A stretch of DNA of 64,000 nucleotides from NCBI RefSeq assembly GCF_014860165.1, contig NZ_JACZKG010000043.1:154330-218329 (forward strand), given 5' to 3'. Source of the stretch: Devosia sp. (lineage in GTDB: Bacteria > Pseudomonadota > Alphaproteobacteria > Rhizobiales > Devosiaceae). The number at the start of each line of letters is the position of its first letter. The first letter of the stretch is position 1. Positions 17,663 through 25,461 of this stretch are shown one piece after another. Made by a program: the position numbers and the translations under genes. Under the pieces are notes generated by a model, which was not told the DNA's origin, searched no databases, and saw only the letters and a list, made by a program, of their open reading frames with translations.

Positions 17663-18427
17663 ATGCCATCGCCATTCGACCTCAGCGGCAAGCAAGCATT
17701 GGTGACGGGATCGAGTCGCGGGCTGGGCTATGCCATGGCAAAAGCCCTCGCCGAAGCCGGTGCATCGGTCGTGCTCAATGCGCGGGACAATGTCGCCCTG
17801 GGCGCCGCAGCCGCCGATCTGTCGGCCACCGGCGCTTCCGTCAACGCCGTCGCCTTCGATGTCACCAGCCGCGACAGCATCAACGAAGCGGTGACCTATA
17901 TCGAGGACCAGCTCGGCCCGATCGACATCCTGGTCAACAACGCCGGCATGCAGTTCCGCTCCAGCCTCGAGGCCTTCCCGCCCGAGAAATTCGACCAGGT
18001 TATCGCCACCAACGTGACCTCGGTGTTCAATGTCAGCCAGCCCGTTGCCCGCCACATGATCGCCCGTGGCGCCGGCAAGATCATCAACACGTGCTCGCTG
18101 ATGTCCGAGCTGGCGCGTCCTTCGATCGCGCCCTACGCGGCCAGCAAGGCCGCTGTCGCCAATCTTACGCGCGGCATGGCGGTCGACTGGGCCCGCCATG
18201 GGCTCAACGTCAATGGCATCGCGCCGGGCTATTTCGCCACCGAACTCAACGAAGCCTTGCTCAAGGACGACAAGTTCAACGCCTGGATCGAAACCCGGAC
18301 GCCCATGGGCCGCTGGGGCCAGCCCGAAGAACTCGGCGGCGCCGTGGTGTTTCTGGCCTCCGAAGCAGCGCGGTTCGTCAACGGCCACATCCTCTATGTC
18401 GATGGCGCCTTCACCGCCACGGTGTGA
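17663..18427 (+). CDS. SDR oxidoreductase, gluconate 5-dehydrogenase-like
   Basis: A 254-residue classical short-chain dehydrogenase. Cofactor motif TGSSRGLG (about residues 15-22), NNAG (about 93-96), catalytic YAASKAA (about 156-162) with the preceding Ser. The start MPSPFDLSGKQALVTG and the segment NGIAPGYFATELN resemble gluconate 5-dehydrogenases (IdnO/Gno). A strong GGGAGGA site fixes ATG 17663. Being divergent from gnd and two genes from gluconokinase supports a sugar-acid role; the exact substrate is inferred. Confidence 0.85.
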   Translation: MPSPFDLSGKQALVTGSSRGLGYAMAKALAEAGASVVLNARDNVALGAAAADLSATGASVNAVAFDVTSRDSINEAVTYIEDQLGPIDILVNNAGMQFRSSLEAFPPEKFDQVIATNVTSVFNVSQPVARHMIARGAGKIINTCSLMSELARPSIAPYAASKAAVANLTRGMAVDWARHGLNVNGIAPGYFATELNEALLKDDKFNAWIETRTPMGRWGQPEELGGAVVFLASEAARFVNGHILYVDGAFTATV

Positions 18428-18429
18428 TT

Positions 18430-18693
18430 TCAGGCCGGCGTCTTGGGCGACTTGGGAACAACACCCGAGCAGGTGGTAATGCCCTGGTCGCGCGCGCAGG
18501 TTACGTCCAGCCCGGAATCGGTCTTGCAGGTGCCCGCATTGTTGCCATGGGACGTAAAGTCGCCGCCCATGCTGGCGCAATTGCCGGCAAACTGGCCAAT
18601 ATTGAGCTTGGTGGACGTATCGTAGAAATTGTCGACTGCAAACGCCGGCCCGACAGACAGCCCAAGGGCAGCAATGATAGCGAGGGTTTTCAT
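18430..18693 (-). CDS. Small secreted cysteine-containing protein, unknown
   Basis: An 87-residue protein with a Sec signal peptide (MKTLAIIAALGLSVGPAFA, cleavage about residue 19). The mature 68 residues hold four Cys (GNCASM, GTCKTD, VTCARD, TTCSGV), likely two disulfides. I do not recognise the family. It stops 2 bases after the SDR stop codon, converging with it. Confidence 0.65.
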   Translation of the reverse strand: MKTLAIIAALGLSVGPAFAVDNFYDTSTKLNIGQFAGNCASMGGDFTSHGNNAGTCKTDSGLDVTCARDQGITTCSGVVPKSPKTPA

Positions 18694-18849
18694 GGCAGTT
18701 CTCCGATCCTGCTCGGGACGCCGGCACCATGCCGCCCCCGAACAAGACCATCCTGCCTCGGCTAACCTGCACCGGCGCTGGCCCCGCCATTCAGCCGGTA
18801 TTCACCGCCACAGCCGCCAGTCCCTGCAAATGAATGGGAGCCATCTTTC

Positions 18850-19395
18850 ATGTCGTCGCTGATCCCCGCCCGCATCATCATCGTCATGGGCGTCAGCTCG
18901 TCCGGCAAATCCACGGTCGGTCAATCCATCGCCCGGCGGCTGCATGTGCCGTTTCTCGACGGTGACGGCTACCATCCCGATGCCAATGTCGAAAAGATGC
19001 GCGCCGGCATTCCCCTGACCGATGAGGACCGCTGGCCATGGCTGGAGCGGCTTGCGCTGGCCCTCCACGAGGCTGCCGACAAAAAGGGCGCCGCAGTCGG
19101 GGCCTGTTCCGCCCTGCGCCGCGTCTACCGCGATTTCCTCACCGAGAAAGCGGGCGAACCGATCCTCTTCGTCTACCTGGAAGGCTCGCGGGAAGTTATC
19201 GGCGAGCGCATGGCGAAGCGGAAGCACGAATACATGCCCACCAGCCTTCTCGAAAGTCAGTTCGCCACACTGGAAGTGCCTGACCCGGCGCTCGAGAATG
19301 TTCTCGTCGTGCCGGTGATCGACAGCGTCGACAAGATCACCCAGACGGCAATCAAGTCACTCGATCACCTCAAGACCTTCAAGCGCTGGCAATAG
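18850..19395 (+). CDS. gntK: Gluconokinase
   Basis: Phosphorylates gluconate to 6-phosphogluconate. 181 residues, the GntK/IdnK family length. P-loop GVSSSGKSTVG (about residues 14-24), DGDGYHPDANVEKMRAGIPL and the ACSALRRVYRDFL block identify it. With gnd and the SDR nearby it completes a route from gluconate or ketogluconate into the pentose phosphate pathway. Its 3' end overlaps the next, convergent gene by 17 bases. Confidence 0.94.
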   Translation: MSSLIPARIIIVMGVSSSGKSTVGQSIARRLHVPFLDGDGYHPDANVEKMRAGIPLTDEDRWPWLERLALALHEAADKKGAAVGACSALRRVYRDFLTEKAGEPILFVYLEGSREVIGERMAKRKHEYMPTSLLESQFATLEVPDPALENVLVVPVIDSVDKITQTAIKSLDHLKTFKRWQ

Positions 19396-19954
19396 GCCGA
19401 TCAAGCCAGGCCTGACCGCGCGCCGACAGGCGATAGCCGACATCGAGACTCTCGGTCAGCCCCAGCGCCTTGAGCCGGCGCACATTGCTCTTGAACTTGA
19501 GCTTTTCGACACCCAGCGTCGCCGCCAGTTCCTGTGCCGAATGGCCGGGGTTCTGAGCGATCAATTCCAGCGTCCGGCGGACCCAGGGCGTGCCGCCGTC
19601 CATCCGGCTCAGCGTCTGGCCGATGGCTTGGGCATCCGCATCCGAAAGCGCCGCGCTTTCCCGTAGCGCCACGCGCGGGTCCTCGCCCTCATAGTGCAGG
19701 CGAATGCGGTAGAGCGTTCCCTTGCGGTCACCCAGCATGGCGTCGAGATCGTCCCGCCCGTCAAAGCCGGCGCGTTTGAGATCCTCCTGCGTCACCGCGT
19801 TCAGCGCGATGACATCCACCGCATCGATCGCCAGCACCCCGGCAGCCGTGGTGAGCGTACCCCCGGTCTTGACCGTCGGCCGAATCCAGCGGCGAAACGC
19901 CGTGTCCACCCGCCCTGACCTGATCGCCTCAAAATCGTCTGCGTTGATCAGCAT
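19379..19954 (-). CDS. ASCH/PUA-like domain protein with winged-helix tail
   Basis: A 191-residue protein in two parts. Residues about 3-88 resemble an ASCH/PUA-type domain (FRRWIRPTVKTGGTL, GVLAIDAVDVI, LKRAGFDGRDDLDAM, LYRIRLHYEGEDPR). Residues about 110-190 look like a winged helix (WVRRTLELIAQNPGHSAQEL, VRRLKALGLTESLDVGYRLS). The first part is clearly related to the 94-residue protein at 24515-24799. GGAG lies 7 bases before ATG 19954, favouring it over ATG 19960. An RNA- or nucleotide-binding role is plausible from the fold but unproven. Confidence 0.7.
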   Translation of the reverse strand: MLINADDFEAIRSGRVDTAFRRWIRPTVKTGGTLTTAAGVLAIDAVDVIALNAVTQEDLKRAGFDGRDDLDAMLGDRKGTLYRIRLHYEGEDPRVALRESAALSDADAQAIGQTLSRMDGGTPWVRRTLELIAQNPGHSAQELAATLGVEKLKFKSNVRRLKALGLTESLDVGYRLSARGQAWLDRPIASA

Positions 19955-20073
19955 GGGCATTCTCCGTTGGGACAGCGACTATCGGCACGGCAGAACACCG
20001 CTCCTGGCCAGGTCATGCGCCACCCATAGCGTTGGAGCGCCGGCCTGTCACGCCGGCGCTCCGTTCATTGCCC

Positions 20074-20847
20074 TCAATCCGCCTGCCGCTTCGCCCAGGA
20101 CCGCATCGCGGAGGTGAGATAGTCGGCGAAGCCGGGCTCGATCGCCTCGTAACGGGCGCGGAAGTCCGGGTGCTCGTAGATGTCAGCCAACCCGGCATAG
20201 GCCTCGGGCGCGCAATCCCTGCCCCAGGACCGCCCGACCCAGGCGCGGTGCCGCTCGATCATGAGGTCAAGACTAGTCGCCTGCGGCGGTATCCCGCGCC
20301 GCAGGCCCTCGGCCAGCCCCTGCTCCACGGCCTCCAGCTCGGCCATCGCGGCCGCTATTTCGTCCTGGCTCATCTCGGACATGGCCTTGCGGCTATGCTC
20401 GATCTGCACTTCCATATCGGAGCCATAGTGCTCGACCAGCCAGGCCTCGTACTCCGCCTGCTTCTCGGGCGATACCACGCCCGAATACAAATCCGCGTCC
20501 TTCATGGCGCGATCTCCTTTCAGTCTGGCGATCGTGCGGTCGATCGTCTTGACCATCCTGGCGTATCGCTTCGCCTGCTCCTCCAGCCGCTCGCGCTGCT
20601 TTTGCAGCGTCGCCAGCTTGTCGAAGCCGGGCGCATCGAGAATGGCTCCGATCTCCGCGAGCGGAATATCGAGCTCCCGATGGATGAGGATCTGCTGCAG
20701 GCGCAGCAATTCCTCTTCGCCGTAATAGCGATAGCGATTGTCACCAGTAAACGCGGGCTTCAGCAGGCCGATTTCGTCATAATGATGCAGCGCCCGCACC
20801 GAGATGCCGGCAAGCTGCGCTAATTGATTGACGGTATAGGTCTTCAT
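20074..20847 (-). CDS. MerR-family regulator with TipAS antibiotic-recognition domain
   Basis: A 257-residue TipA-type activator. N-terminal MerR helix-turn-helix (YTVNQLAQLAGISVRALHHY, then NRYRYYGEEELLRLQQI), a coiled linker (about residues 75-115) and a C-terminal TipAS all-helical domain (about 140-255, SLDLMIERHRAWVGRSWG, HPDFRARYEAIEPGFADYL). TipAS domains bind diverse, often thiopeptide-like drugs. GGAGG precedes ATG 20847. It sits 35 bases downstream of CYTH, possibly in its transcript. Confidence 0.92.
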   Translation of the reverse strand: MKTYTVNQLAQLAGISVRALHHYDEIGLLKPAFTGDNRYRYYGEEELLRLQQILIHRELDIPLAEIGAILDAPGFDKLATLQKQRERLEEQAKRYARMVKTIDRTIARLKGDRAMKDADLYSGVVSPEKQAEYEAWLVEHYGSDMEVQIEHSRKAMSEMSQDEIAAAMAELEAVEQGLAEGLRRGIPPQATSLDLMIERHRAWVGRSWGRDCAPEAYAGLADIYEHPDFRARYEAIEPGFADYLTSAMRSWAKRQAD

Positions 20848-20882
20848 CTGTCCACGCCTCCGCAAGACAGAGCGATAGTCCC

Positions 20883-21368
20883 TCACGTCGCGTCAGGGTC
20901 AACACCTGGAGGTGCGCTGGCGCGCGACAGGCTTGCATTGAAGTAGCGATCGTCATGCGTCACCTCGGCCCCGACCCAGTCGGGGAGTTCCACATGCTGG
21001 GCCTCATGCTCCAGTTCGACCTCGGCGATCACCAGCCCCGCATGGCGCCCTTCGAACACATCGACCTCCCAGGTGAGGCCCGCGAAGGGCACGATATGCC
21101 GCCGCTTCTGCAGCACATGCGGCTCCGCCATGGCGAGCATTTCCCGCGCGTCTTCTATCGGCACGTCATACTCGTATTCCGCCCGCGACAGGCCGCGCGC
21201 TGCACCCTTGATGGTCACCATCGCCTCGCTGTCGTCGCGTGTCCGCACCCGCACGGTCGCCTTGGCATTGGATGAGAGGTAGCCCTGTCGCAACAGCTTG
21301 TTTGATGTGACGCCCTGCTTCCAGCTGTCCGAAACCACCAGGAACTTGCGTTCGATCTCCTCGGCCAT
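20883..21368 (-). CDS. CYTH-domain triphosphate tunnel metalloenzyme
   Basis: A 161-residue CYTH protein with the signature EIERKF (ExExK) at residues 4-9 and alternating basic and acidic strands lining the tunnel (RVRTRDDSEAMVTIKG, EVDVFEGRHAGLVIAEVELE). Family members hydrolyse inorganic triphosphate or related nucleotides. It ends in a Pro/Asp tail. It lies 3 bases after the CHAD gene stop, so the two form an operon, the split version of the common CYTH-CHAD fusion. Confidence 0.92.
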   Translation of the reverse strand: MAEEIERKFLVVSDSWKQGVTSNKLLRQGYLSSNAKATVRVRTRDDSEAMVTIKGAARGLSRAEYEYDVPIEDAREMLAMAEPHVLQKRRHIVPFAGLTWEVDVFEGRHAGLVIAEVELEHEAQHVELPDWVGAEVTHDDRYFNASLSRASAPPGVDPDAT

Positions 21369-21371
21369 GGT

Positions 21372-22265
21372 TCAGCTCCTCCCCGGCAGCAGTGACCAGT
21401 ATTGTTCGAACCGGTCGAGCAGCTTGGTCGGCTTCTCCGCGGTCAGTTGCCGTCCCAGCTCCAGGGCATCGAATGCCAGCACCGCCTGCCGCTCCGCAAT
21501 CACCTCCCGAGCCGTGGCGACGGCGTCGTGCGTGGCCAGGGTTTCGTCGAGCACGGCGAGGTTATGGTGATCGCCGAGCATTTCGCCCAAGCGGTCGATG
21601 GCGGCCTTGCGTGACCGCAACAGGTCGGGCGCCGTAGGCAGCAGCAGACTCACATGGTGCCAGTGATACTTGCAGTCCTTGCGCCATGCGTGCAGCGCCT
21701 CAGCCGTTTGCGCGGCCTCGACGCTCGCCAGCCCATCGCGCATGCGCCGATAGGTGCGCTCGAGGCCATCCCCGATCTGATCGAAGCCCCGCCCCGAGAG
21801 CGACCAGTCCTTGGTGCGTTTCCTGGCAGCCTTGAGCAGCGTAGCAAAATCGGCCGGCAAACGGGCCCGCTCCGCTGCCGCCGGCGCCTGGCCAAGTCCG
21901 CTTTCCAGCCACTGCATCAGCGCCGCACCATGCTCGGCATCGATGCGCGCACCGCTGTCACGTCTGGCATCGAATGCCAGCACATGGGCAAATGTCTCGA
22001 CCTGCACTGCCGCGTCGCGCGTGCCCGAGAGCACGTCGGCGGCATCCCCGAATGCCCGGTTCTCCTGCTTCCACTGCTTGAAGTGCGGCTCGATCAGCCG
22101 CACAAGGCCACGCAGCTTCTTGCAGCGGCGGCGCAACCCATGCACGAGCTTGCCGAACTCTGCGCCGTCCTGGCCGCATTCCAGCAATGCCTTGTCGATC
22201 TGCTCGCGGGCAATGCTGCGCACCTGTCTCTCGATGCCGCCTCGATGGGTGAACTCAAATCCCAT
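21372..22265 (-). CDS. CHAD-domain protein
   Basis: A 297-residue helical protein with the conserved, positively charged histidines and arginines of CHAD (VHGLRRRCKKLRGLVRLIEP, TYRRMRDGLASV, LHAWRKDCKYHWHHVSLL). CHAD domains bind polyphosphate and often accompany CYTH enzymes, as here. The partner CYTH gene follows directly. A role in polyphosphate granules or phosphate metabolism is inferred from the family. Confidence 0.92.
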   Translation of the reverse strand: MGFEFTHRGGIERQVRSIAREQIDKALLECGQDGAEFGKLVHGLRRRCKKLRGLVRLIEPHFKQWKQENRAFGDAADVLSGTRDAAVQVETFAHVLAFDARRDSGARIDAEHGAALMQWLESGLGQAPAAAERARLPADFATLLKAARKRTKDWSLSGRGFDQIGDGLERTYRRMRDGLASVEAAQTAEALHAWRKDCKYHWHHVSLLLPTAPDLLRSRKAAIDRLGEMLGDHHNLAVLDETLATHDAVATAREVIAERQAVLAFDALELGRQLTAEKPTKLLDRFEQYWSLLPGRS

Positions 22266-22273
22266 GTGCCGCC

Positions 22274-22810
22274 CTAGAAACCGAATGCCATCTGGCCGGC
22301 CGGCGCACCCACCGACACGCCTTCGAGCGCCAGCATGCGCAGCTTGGACTCGGCCCCACCCGGCGCCGAAAACCCGCCCGCCTTGCCATCGCTGGCCAGC
22401 ACCCGGTGGCAGGGAATGATCAACGGAATGGGGTTGGCGCCCATCGCGGCGCCCACCGCCCGCGACAGCGCCACATCGCCAAGCTGTCGCGCCAGGGCAC
22501 CATAGGTCGTCGTCTCGCCCCAGCCGACTCGAAGCAACAGCGTATAGGCCCGGCGGTTGAACTCAGGCACCTTTTCGAGATCGAGCGGCACGGCCGAAAA
22601 GTCGACAGCCTCACCCGCCGCATAGTCCTCGATCTGGTTGATGACGGCCTCGATGGCCCGCGTCGGCTCGCCCGCCTGCGCACCATCGCGATTGATCCGC
22701 TCCAGCAGTGCCGCTCGGTCGGTGCCCGGCAATTGCAGGCGCGCCACGCCGGCATCGGTCCAGCCAATGCCAAACGCCCCCAGCGCCGTATCGAACACCA
22801 TGGTTTCCAT
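22274..22810 (-). CDS. Methylated-DNA--protein-cysteine methyltransferase (Ogt/MGMT)
   Basis: Repairs O6-alkylguanine by transferring the alkyl group to its own cysteine. 178 residues, with the acceptor Cys134 in the IIPCHRVLAS motif and the DNA-recognition helix TYGALARQLGDVALSRAVGAA. No Ada regulatory domain is present, so it is the constitutive Ogt form. It ends 8 bases before the CHAD start on the same strand, suggesting one transcript. Confidence 0.95.
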   Translation of the reverse strand: METMVFDTALGAFGIGWTDAGVARLQLPGTDRAALLERINRDGAQAGEPTRAIEAVINQIEDYAAGEAVDFSAVPLDLEKVPEFNRRAYTLLLRVGWGETTTYGALARQLGDVALSRAVGAAMGANPIPLIIPCHRVLASDGKAGGFSAPGGAESKLRMLALEGVSVGAPAGQMAFGF

Positions 22811-22928
22811 GCGCCAACCTTACGGCCCGATCCTGTCACATTCCAGAGCCAGCACGGCGACTGCTGACAGATGCTGTCAGCTCAGTGCGGGACATATCCG
22901 TCCAGTCTCAAGCTGCAGGAGTATCCCC

Positions 22929-23456
22929 ATGGCCAGGATCGTCGGTTACATCGCCACCAGCCTCGACGGCTTCATTGCCACCGCGGACGAAAATCTCGAC
23001 TGGCTCACCCAGCAGCCCGATCTCAACCTGGGCGAGCATGACTACCGCGCCTTCATAAAGACCATCCGCACCGTCGTCATGGGCCGCACCACCTATGAGT
23101 GGATTGCCCGCTATCCCGGCGCCTGGGAGTATGACGGCAAGCGCGTCATCGTCGTCACCTCCCACCCCATCGACAACCCCAAGGGGCCGCTCGAAACGCG
23201 GTCCGACATCGATAGCCTTATCGCCGAACTGCGTGCCCTGGACGATGGCGATGTCTGGATGCTCGGTGGCGGCAAGCTGCAGATGGCCTTCATGGAACGC
23301 GGCGCGCTCGACGAAATCGAGATCTACGTCATGTCCGAGATCATCGGCGGCGGCATTCCGCTGTTTCCGCCGACGGGCCTGCGCGCTTCGCCCAGGCTGA
23401 TCTCGGCCAAGATGCTGCATCCGGTCTGTGCCCGCCTGCATTACCGCTTCGGCTGA
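22929..23456 (+). CDS. Dihydrofolate-reductase-fold protein (RibD_C family)
   Basis: A 175-residue protein of the YyaP/YwjB-like DHFR-fold family. It starts ARIVGYIATSLDGFIATADE, has the MGRTTYEW motif near residue 58 and the GGGKLQ cofactor loop near 115, and ends with LHPVCARLHYRFG. Such proteins are NAD(P)H-dependent reductases of unknown substrate and are not the housekeeping FolA. AGGAG lies 7 bases before ATG 22929. Confidence 0.88.
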   Translation: MARIVGYIATSLDGFIATADENLDWLTQQPDLNLGEHDYRAFIKTIRTVVMGRTTYEWIARYPGAWEYDGKRVIVVTSHPIDNPKGPLETRSDIDSLIAELRALDDGDVWMLGGGKLQMAFMERGALDEIEIYVMSEIIGGGIPLFPPTGLRASPRLISAKMLHPVCARLHYRFG

Positions 23457-23462
23457 CATGCA

Positions 23463-23493
23463 GAAGGGCCGTCCCGCGGGACGGCCCTTCCTT
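23463..23493. terminator. Bidirectional terminator between the DHFR-fold and CsbD genes
   Basis: AAGGGCCGTCCCG pairs with CGGGACGGCCCTT in a 13-bp stem without a real loop, followed by CCTTC. It lies in the 54-base gap between two convergent genes. Confidence 0.7.
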
Positions 23494-23510
23494 CATGTCT
23501 GGCGTGCGGC

Positions 23511-23693
23511 TCAGTGCTTGAGCGCGTCGCGTGCATTGTCCTTGGCTTCGCCGACCTTCTGCTGGACCTTGCCAACAGCCTTGTCGAGCTTGCCTTCGGC
23601 CTGCAGGCGCTCATCGCCGGTGAGACCACCGGCGGCGTCCTTGAGCGCGCCCTTGACCTGCTTGCCGACGCCTTTGACTTCATCCTTGTGCAT
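23511..23693 (-). CDS. CsbD-family stress protein
   Basis: A 60-residue hydrophilic protein, rich in Lys, Asp and Gly: MHKDEVKGVGKQVKGALKD, GLTGDERLQAEGKLDKAVGK, ending VQQKVGEAKDNARDALKH. This matches CsbD (YjbJ) proteins, induced in general stress responses; the molecular role is unknown. GAGGAGG lies 5 bases before ATG 23693, confirming the short start inside a longer open frame. Confidence 0.93.
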   Translation of the reverse strand: MHKDEVKGVGKQVKGALKDAAGGLTGDERLQAEGKLDKAVGKVQQKVGEAKDNARDALKH

Positions 23694-23846
23694 GAAAGCC
23701 TCCTCTTGTGTTGGTGTTGCAGACACAATGGTCCAGTGCCGGGGGCGTTCCGCAAAATATCCGTCCTGCCGAAGAAAACGGCTACGGCCCAAACCCGCCT
23801 CCGCGCAGCGTTGGTCAAACCGCCCGCCTTCTGCTAAACGGCGCCC

Positions 23847-24518
23847 ATGCCCGGTCCCATGCCCACCCTCGTCAACTATTTCCCGCCGCTCGACCCCTAT
23901 CTCAACGTCCTCTACGTGGACGATGACATGCTGGTGGTGGACAAGCAGAGCGGGCTGCTGAGCGTGCCGGGCAAGGACCCTTCGCTGTGGGACTGCGTCG
24001 AATATCGGGCGCGCCAGACCTGGCCCACGGCCGGCATGTGCCATCGGCTCGACAAGGACACCTCGGGCGTCCTGGTCCTCGCGCTGAACAAGCGCGCCCA
24101 TGGGCGCATCGGCAGCCAGTTCGAGCATCGCAAGACCACCAAGGCCTATATCGCCCGCGTCGCCGGCATCATCGAGGCCGATACGGGCCTGGTCGACCTG
24201 CCCCTCGCCACCGACTGGGAAAACAAGCCGCGCCAGCGCGTCGACCACGAAAACGGCCGCCCTGCCCAGACCGAATGGACGGTGATCGAGCGCGAGGCAA
24301 ATGCCACCCGCGTCCGCCTCCACCCGCTGACCGGCCGCACTCACCAGCTCAGGGTCCACATGAAGGCCATCGGCCATGTGATTCTGGGCGATGCGTTTTA
24401 TGCCGATCCGGAAGCCTTTGCCGCCGCCGACCGGCTACAGCTCCACGCCGCCGAACTGGGCCTGACCCATCCCACGAAGGGCGAGTTCATGACTTTCGTG
24501 GCGCCGACGCCGTTCTAG
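23847..24518 (+). CDS. RluA-family pseudouridine synthase
   Basis: A 223-residue synthase that isomerises uridine to pseudouridine in rRNA or tRNA. The catalytic Asp69 sits in HRLDKDTSGVLVLAL; the other family blocks are LSVPGKDP near the start and LHPLTGRTHQLRVHMKAIGH. No S4 domain is present, which fits the RluA/TruC branch rather than RluC/D. It may start at 23847 or at ATG 23859. It converges with the next gene, overlapping by 4 bases. Confidence 0.92.
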   Translation: MPGPMPTLVNYFPPLDPYLNVLYVDDDMLVVDKQSGLLSVPGKDPSLWDCVEYRARQTWPTAGMCHRLDKDTSGVLVLALNKRAHGRIGSQFEHRKTTKAYIARVAGIIEADTGLVDLPLATDWENKPRQRVDHENGRPAQTEWTVIEREANATRVRLHPLTGRTHQLRVHMKAIGHVILGDAFYADPEAFAAADRLQLHAAELGLTHPTKGEFMTFVAPTPF

Positions 24519-24799
24519 GTTTCGTCGGCAAATCGAACCTCGATGCGCTGGAACAGATGGCCCGGCTTCATCGTATCCAGCCATTTGCGGAAATCGGCGA
24601 CGTCCAGAAAGCCGGCGCGCTTGGCATCGGCCTCGGTCACCGCATCGGGGTCCATGTCGGTGATCGCCCCGATCGACAGCACGCCCAGCCTGGTCTTGAG
24701 CGTGCCGCCCGGCTTGACGCTGGGCCGGCTCCAGCGCCGGAACACCAGGTCCACCTTGCCTGCCTCGATCGCTTCGAGAAGTTCGAGCTTGAGCAGCAT
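24515..24799 (-). CDS. Short ASCH/PUA-like protein, paralog of the one at 19379-19954
   Basis: A 94-residue protein that aligns along its length with the N-terminal domain of the protein at 19379-19954: VFRRWSRPSVKPGGTL, GVLSIGAITDM, DAKRAGFLDVADFRKWL, LFQRIEVRF. It lacks the winged-helix tail. The fold suggests RNA or nucleotide binding; the role is unknown. Its ATG shares one base with the RidA stop (ATGA), so it is coupled to ridA translation. Confidence 0.72.
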   Translation of the reverse strand: MLLKLELLEAIEAGKVDLVFRRWSRPSVKPGGTLKTRLGVLSIGAITDMDPDAVTEADAKRAGFLDVADFRKWLDTMKPGHLFQRIEVRFADET

Positions 24800-25179
24800 C
24801 AGTCCAGCACCGCCTGCGCCGTCATCTCGATGAGGAGGCCATCGGCCAGCAATTCCTTGACCACCACTGTCGCTCGCACCGGATAGGGCTGCGCCGTGAA
24901 GAACTCGCGATAGACCGCGTTCATCCCGGCCGCATCGGCGCGATCGATCAGGTAGATGTTGACCATCACCAGGTTGGCCAGCGTCCCACCGGCAGCCTTG
25001 ATGGCGATTTCGAGATTTTGCATGCAGCGCCGCGCCTGCGCCTCGATGCCGCCACCGACGATCTCGCCGGTATCAGGGTCTTCGGCAATGGCGACCAGCC
25101 AGACCTGCTTGCCTGCCCGCACCGCGTCACTGATAGGCGCCGACGATGGCGCGATGCCGGTTTCGATCTTCTCGATCAT
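24799..25179 (-). CDS. RidA-family (YjgF/YER057c/UK114) protein
   Basis: A 126-residue member of the RidA superfamily, whose classical members hydrolyse reactive 2-aminoacrylate and other enamines. The catalytic Arg is in YPVRATVVVKELL and the family close is LIEMTAQAVLD. The N-terminus is DAVRAGKQVWLVAIAEDPDTGE rather than the archetypal AIGPYSQA, so it is a divergent subgroup. ATG 25179 is used; the open frame upstream runs into the tRNA gene. It is followed by the coupled ASCH-like gene. Confidence 0.87.
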   Translation of the reverse strand: MIEKIETGIAPSSAPISDAVRAGKQVWLVAIAEDPDTGEIVGGGIEAQARRCMQNLEIAIKAAGGTLANLVMVNIYLIDRADAAGMNAVYREFFTAQPYPVRATVVVKELLADGLLIEMTAQAVLD

Positions 25180-25194
25180 GGAGCTCCCCAAATC

Positions 25195-25280
25195 TGGTAC
25201 GGGCGGCGGGACTCGAACCCGCACGGGGATACCCCCTCCGGATTTTAAGTCCGGTATGTCTACCATTCCATCACGCCCGC
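25195..25280 (-). tRNA. tRNA-Leu, anticodon TAA
   Basis: An 86-base class II tRNA on the minus strand including encoded CCA (25195-25197). It has a GCGGGCG acceptor 5' strand, the GATGGAATGGTAGACA D-arm typical of leucine tRNAs, an anticodon stem CCGGA/TCCGG around CTTAAAA (TAA anticodon), a long variable arm, and GGTTCGAGTCC as T-arm. The first acceptor pair is G-U. It lies just upstream of ridA. Confidence 0.95.
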
Positions 25281-25461
25281 GTCGGTCCGCAGGTAGCACG
25301 CCCCCTGACGCCTGCCAACGCTGTTGGACAGGCACCTCGGTTTGCCAATCGTTTCCCGGGGGAAGCTCCGATCCAGCCACGCGGCCATTGCAGATCGTCA
25401 GCAAATCGCCCGACAGCAACCGAGGCTCTGCGGCCGCAAGAGCTGCCAGGCCCCTGCTGCC

